From: Flavobacteriaceae bacterium
GTDB taxonomy: Bacteria > Bacteroidota > Bacteroidia > Flavobacteriales > Flavobacteriaceae
Length of the DNA stretch: 64,000 nt
Assembly (NCBI GenBank): GCA_947446635.1
Contig: CANFHF010000001.1
Location: 1-64,000, forward strand
Direction of reading: 5' to 3'
The translations under genes and the position numbers were made by a program. The notes below the pieces were generated by a model. That model made no database searches and was not told where the DNA came from. It saw nothing but the letters and a program-made list of their open reading frames with translations. Shown here piece by piece: positions 61,660 to 64,000 of this stretch; the first letter of the stretch is position 1; every line of letters starts with the position of its first letter.

Positions 61660-63294
61660 TTACTTCTCAATCTCTCTTAAGTTTTCCATTTTTTTGTGCG
61701 ACAAGAAACCGGAAATATCTTCAAAATGTTCTTTTACTCTCTTGTTTCCAAATTCAAATACTTTGGTAGCTAACCCATCTAAGAAATCTCTGTCGTGCGA
61801 AACCAAAATCAATGTTCCGTCAAAATCTCGCAAGGCATCTTTGATAATGTCTTTGGTTTTCATATCTAAATGGTTTGAAGGCTCATCGAGTATCAATAAA
61901 TTGACAGGTTCCAACAATAATTTTATCATCGCCAAACGTGTTTTCTCTCCTCCCGAAAGTACTTTTACTTTTTTGGTCACATCATCACCATGAAACATAA
62001 AAGCCCCTAAAATATCCTTGATTTTAGTTCTAACATCTCCTACAGCAATATCATCAATAGTTTCAAAAATAGTCGCGTTTTCATCCAATAAAGCCGCTTG
62101 ATTTTGAGCAAAATAACCTATTTGAGAATTGTGTCCAATTTCTAAAGAGCCACTGTCAATCCCAATTTCTTTCATAATCGCTTTGATCATCGTCGATTTT
62201 CCTTCCCCATTTTTACCTACAAAAGCGACTTTTTGCCCCCTTTCAATTACAATGTTGGCATCCTTGAAAACAACGTGATTGCCATATGATTTAGATAAGT
62301 CTTTTACAATCACGGGATATTGACCCGAGCGAACTGCAGGTGGAAATTTTAATTTCAAAGCCGATGTGTCAACCTCGTCAACCTGGACAATAACCAGTTT
62401 CTCCAACATCTTAACACGGGATTGAACGGCATCTGTTTTAGAAAATGTCCCTTTAAAACGGTCAATAAAAGTCCTATTATCAGCAATCATGCGTTGTTGC
62501 TCATCGTATGCTTTTTGCTGATGCAAACGACGGTCTTTCCTCAATTCCAAATAATGGGAATATTTGGCTTTGTAATCATAAATGCGTCCCATAGTCACCT
62601 CGATGGTGCGATTGGTAATGTTATCTACAAATGCCCTGTCGTGAGAAATTACTACAACGGCTTTGGCTGAATTAATCAAGAAATCTTCTAGCCATTGTAT
62701 GCTTTCAATATCCATATGGTTTGTGGGTTCATCCAGCAAAATCAAGTCCGGTTTTTGCAAAAGGATTTTAGCTAATTCAATTCGCATTCTCCAACCTCCA
62801 GAAAATTCAGAAGTTTGTCGTTTGAAATCTTCTCGAACAAAACCCAAACCAAGTAGAATTTTCTCTATTTCGGCCTCATAATTTACTTCTTCTATGGCAT
62901 AGAATTCCTCACTCAAATCAGAAACTCTTTCAATCAATTTCATATAAACATCACTTTCATAATCGGTGCGAATGGTCAATTGCTCATTGATTTTGTCGAT
63001 CTCTGACTTCATATTGAAGATTTCACCAAATGCTTTTGCCGTTTCCTCCACGACTGTTGCCCCATCGGTGGTTAATAAATGTTGGGGCAAATAGGCTATT
63101 ACAGCCTCTTTTGGTGCAGAAACATTACCAGTAAAAGGCTTGCTTTGCCCTGCAATAATTTTAAGAAGGGTTGATTTTCCTGCTCCGTTTTTACCCATAA
63201 GAGCAATTTTGTCATTTTCGTTTATGGCAAAAGAAACGTCGCTAAATAAAGTGGTTCCGCCAAATTGAACGGAAATATCGTTAACTGTAATCAT
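61660..63294 (-). CDS. ABC-F family ATPase (translation factor type)
   Basis: This 544-aa protein has two ABC domains on one chain and no membrane part, the ABC-F layout. Domain 1 has Walker A GKNGAGKSTLLKI and signature EFSGGWRMRIELA; domain 2 has GKNGEGKSTMIKAI and LSGGEKTRLAMIKLL. The linker between the domains contains the helical P-site tRNA-interaction region (YDEQQRMIADNRTFIDRFKG). ABC-F proteins resolve stalled ribosomes or protect against ribosome-targeting antibiotics. The linker and length resemble YbiT/EttA-like rather than resistance proteins, but the subfamily is uncertain. It is a single gene with an AT-rich upstream region. Confidence 0.9.
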   Translation of the reverse strand: MITVNDISVQFGGTTLFSDVSFAINENDKIALMGKNGAGKSTLLKIIAGQSKPFTGNVSAPKEAVIAYLPQHLLTTDGATVVEETAKAFGEIFNMKSEIDKINEQLTIRTDYESDVYMKLIERVSDLSEEFYAIEEVNYEAEIEKILLGLGFVREDFKRQTSEFSGGWRMRIELAKILLQKPDLILLDEPTNHMDIESIQWLEDFLINSAKAVVVISHDRAFVDNITNRTIEVTMGRIYDYKAKYSHYLELRKDRRLHQQKAYDEQQRMIADNRTFIDRFKGTFSKTDAVQSRVKMLEKLVIVQVDEVDTSALKLKFPPAVRSGQYPVIVKDLSKSYGNHVVFKDANIVIERGQKVAFVGKNGEGKSTMIKAIMKEIGIDSGSLEIGHNSQIGYFAQNQAALLDENATIFETIDDIAVGDVRTKIKDILGAFMFHGDDVTKKVKVLSGGEKTRLAMIKLLLEPVNLLILDEPSNHLDMKTKDIIKDALRDFDGTLILVSHDRDFLDGLATKVFEFGNKRVKEHFEDISGFLSHKKMENLREIEK

Positions 63295-63396
63295 CTTTGA
63301 GGCTAGAAGGTTAGAAGATTAGTTCAAACCATTTAAAAATTAAAAAGTGCAAATATAGGCTAATTAAAGAATTGGGCAATTCTTATTTATCAAAAG

Positions 63397-64000
63397 CTAA
63401 AAGGCATACCCTACATTAAGAGAAAAGGGTATTTTAACACCTGCATTTTGTGTAAATAAATTACCATTTGAATAATGACCAATTTTAAATTCAAGATTAT
63501 AATTACGGTGATCTCCTATAAGTAAACCAAAACCCATGTTGTCTTGAAAGGTAAACTTTTTACCACAATCAATATCGTCAATTATTGTCTTAGAAATAAA
63601 ACTAGGTCCCGCAATTGAATAGTACGCATAAGCATCAAATGGTCTTGTATGCAAAAAATCAAATCTAAAAACAGGATAGGCCGAGATTGTGTAAAAACTT
63701 TCTTTGTTTATATTACTCTTTAAAAAGGAAGCGCCAACCCCCCAGTCTAGTGAAAAATATTTTGCGGTACGAAAAACATTTTGCTGGTAATCCATAGAAA
63801 ATCCGTGATTCACTTCTGAATTTCCACCCCAAAATAAGGGTATTTTAGAAAAAGAATTGTTTATTCCATATCCAAAAACAAGACTCGAATATCCCACTTG
63901 AAATAAATGTTTTGGATGTATGATTGCTCCTGTTTTTAAATCTTTAATTTTTTCTTCAGGCAATCGATGCAAATTATAGGAAAATCCAGCTGAAACAAAA
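63397..64000 (-). CDS. Acyloxyacyl hydrolase / PagL-like protein (5' end outside window)
   Basis: This minus-strand gene is open at the right edge of the window; the frame continues through 64000 (FVSAGFSYN before the TTG at 63972), so its start is outside. The 200 residues seen form an outer-membrane barrel of the PagL/acyloxyacyl-hydrolase type. The C-terminal motif FKIGHYSNGNLFTQNAGVKI carries the catalytic His-Ser pair of PagL, and the last residue is Phe. Such enzymes remove an acyl chain from lipid A. Alternating strands such as GYSSLVFGYGINNS and FSLDWGVGASF support the barrel. Confidence 0.8.
   Translation of the reverse strand, partial: FVSAGFSYNLHRLPEEKIKDLKTGAIIHPKHLFQVGYSSLVFGYGINNSFSKIPLFWGGNSEVNHGFSMDYQQNVFRTAKYFSLDWGVGASFLKSNINKESFYTISAYPVFRFDFLHTRPFDAYAYYSIAGPSFISKTIIDDIDCGKKFTFQDNMGFGLLIGDHRNYNLEFKIGHYSNGNLFTQNAGVKIPFSLNVGYAF

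Overview
The window is AT-rich chromosomal DNA from a member of the Bacteroidota, most likely Flavobacteriaceae and close to Flavobacterium. The reasons are the gene content and neighbour order (rpsF-rpsR-rplI next to a DUF6495 gene and ligA; nadC-brkB-priA; amidase-MCE-two Fe-S proteins; bshA; a Bacteroidota-type LptD), the scarcity of Shine-Dalgarno sequences, and several copies of the Bacteroidota sigma promoter (TTG/TTTG, 19 nt, TAnnTTTG). I identified the genes by recognising motifs; no database search was possible.

Layout. 1-1450: end of a MacB/LolCDE-like export system. 1552-9404: accessory region with a parDE toxin-antitoxin pair, an NAD(P)-binding protein, a small membrane protein, a type I restriction-modification pair (hsdR and an hsdM fused to half an hsdS) and a pentapeptide-repeat protein, all on the minus strand and separated by large imperfect palindromes built like integron attC sites. 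9521-9841: 39-bp direct repeats and a tRNA-Arg(ACG) with its own promoter and terminator. 9903-17726: housekeeping genes (a 47-aa ORF, tatD, tcdA, HAD phosphatase, MscS channel, maf, UbiA prenyltransferase, Smr protein, cysteine desulfurase). 17741-24612, minus strand: a GT4 glycosyltransferase and GH130 phosphorylase pair, an MlaEFD lipid transporter and a DnaJ/CbpA co-chaperone. 24771-26185: a candidate retron, made of a reverse transcriptase, a structured upstream RNA and a 39-aa basic ORF. 26316-35566, minus strand: a tightly packed run of PLD-family synthase, M50-CBS protease, decayed DUF2784 gene, P-type ATPase, SDR, PEP synthase and VTT membrane protein. 36062-45486: nadC, brkB, priA, a LytTR regulator, ribosomal proteins, DUF6495, ligA, ridA. 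45538-64000: lptD, amidase, MCE, Fe-S proteins, PAP2, bshA, aroC, hsp20, rhlE, an arginase-family enzyme, a coiled-coil membrane protein, an ABC-F protein and a PagL-like protein cut by the window edge.

How the parts relate. The accessory region and the retron are the two probable defence or mobile loci. Envelope building is the main core theme: two MCE systems, LptD, an amidase, a PagL-like deacylase and UbiA. The two most interesting observations are (1) attC-like palindromes that separate co-oriented accessory genes with no integrase in view, and (2) a retron-type reverse transcriptase with a compact candidate msr-msd and a tiny lysine-rich ORF but no recognisable effector gene.
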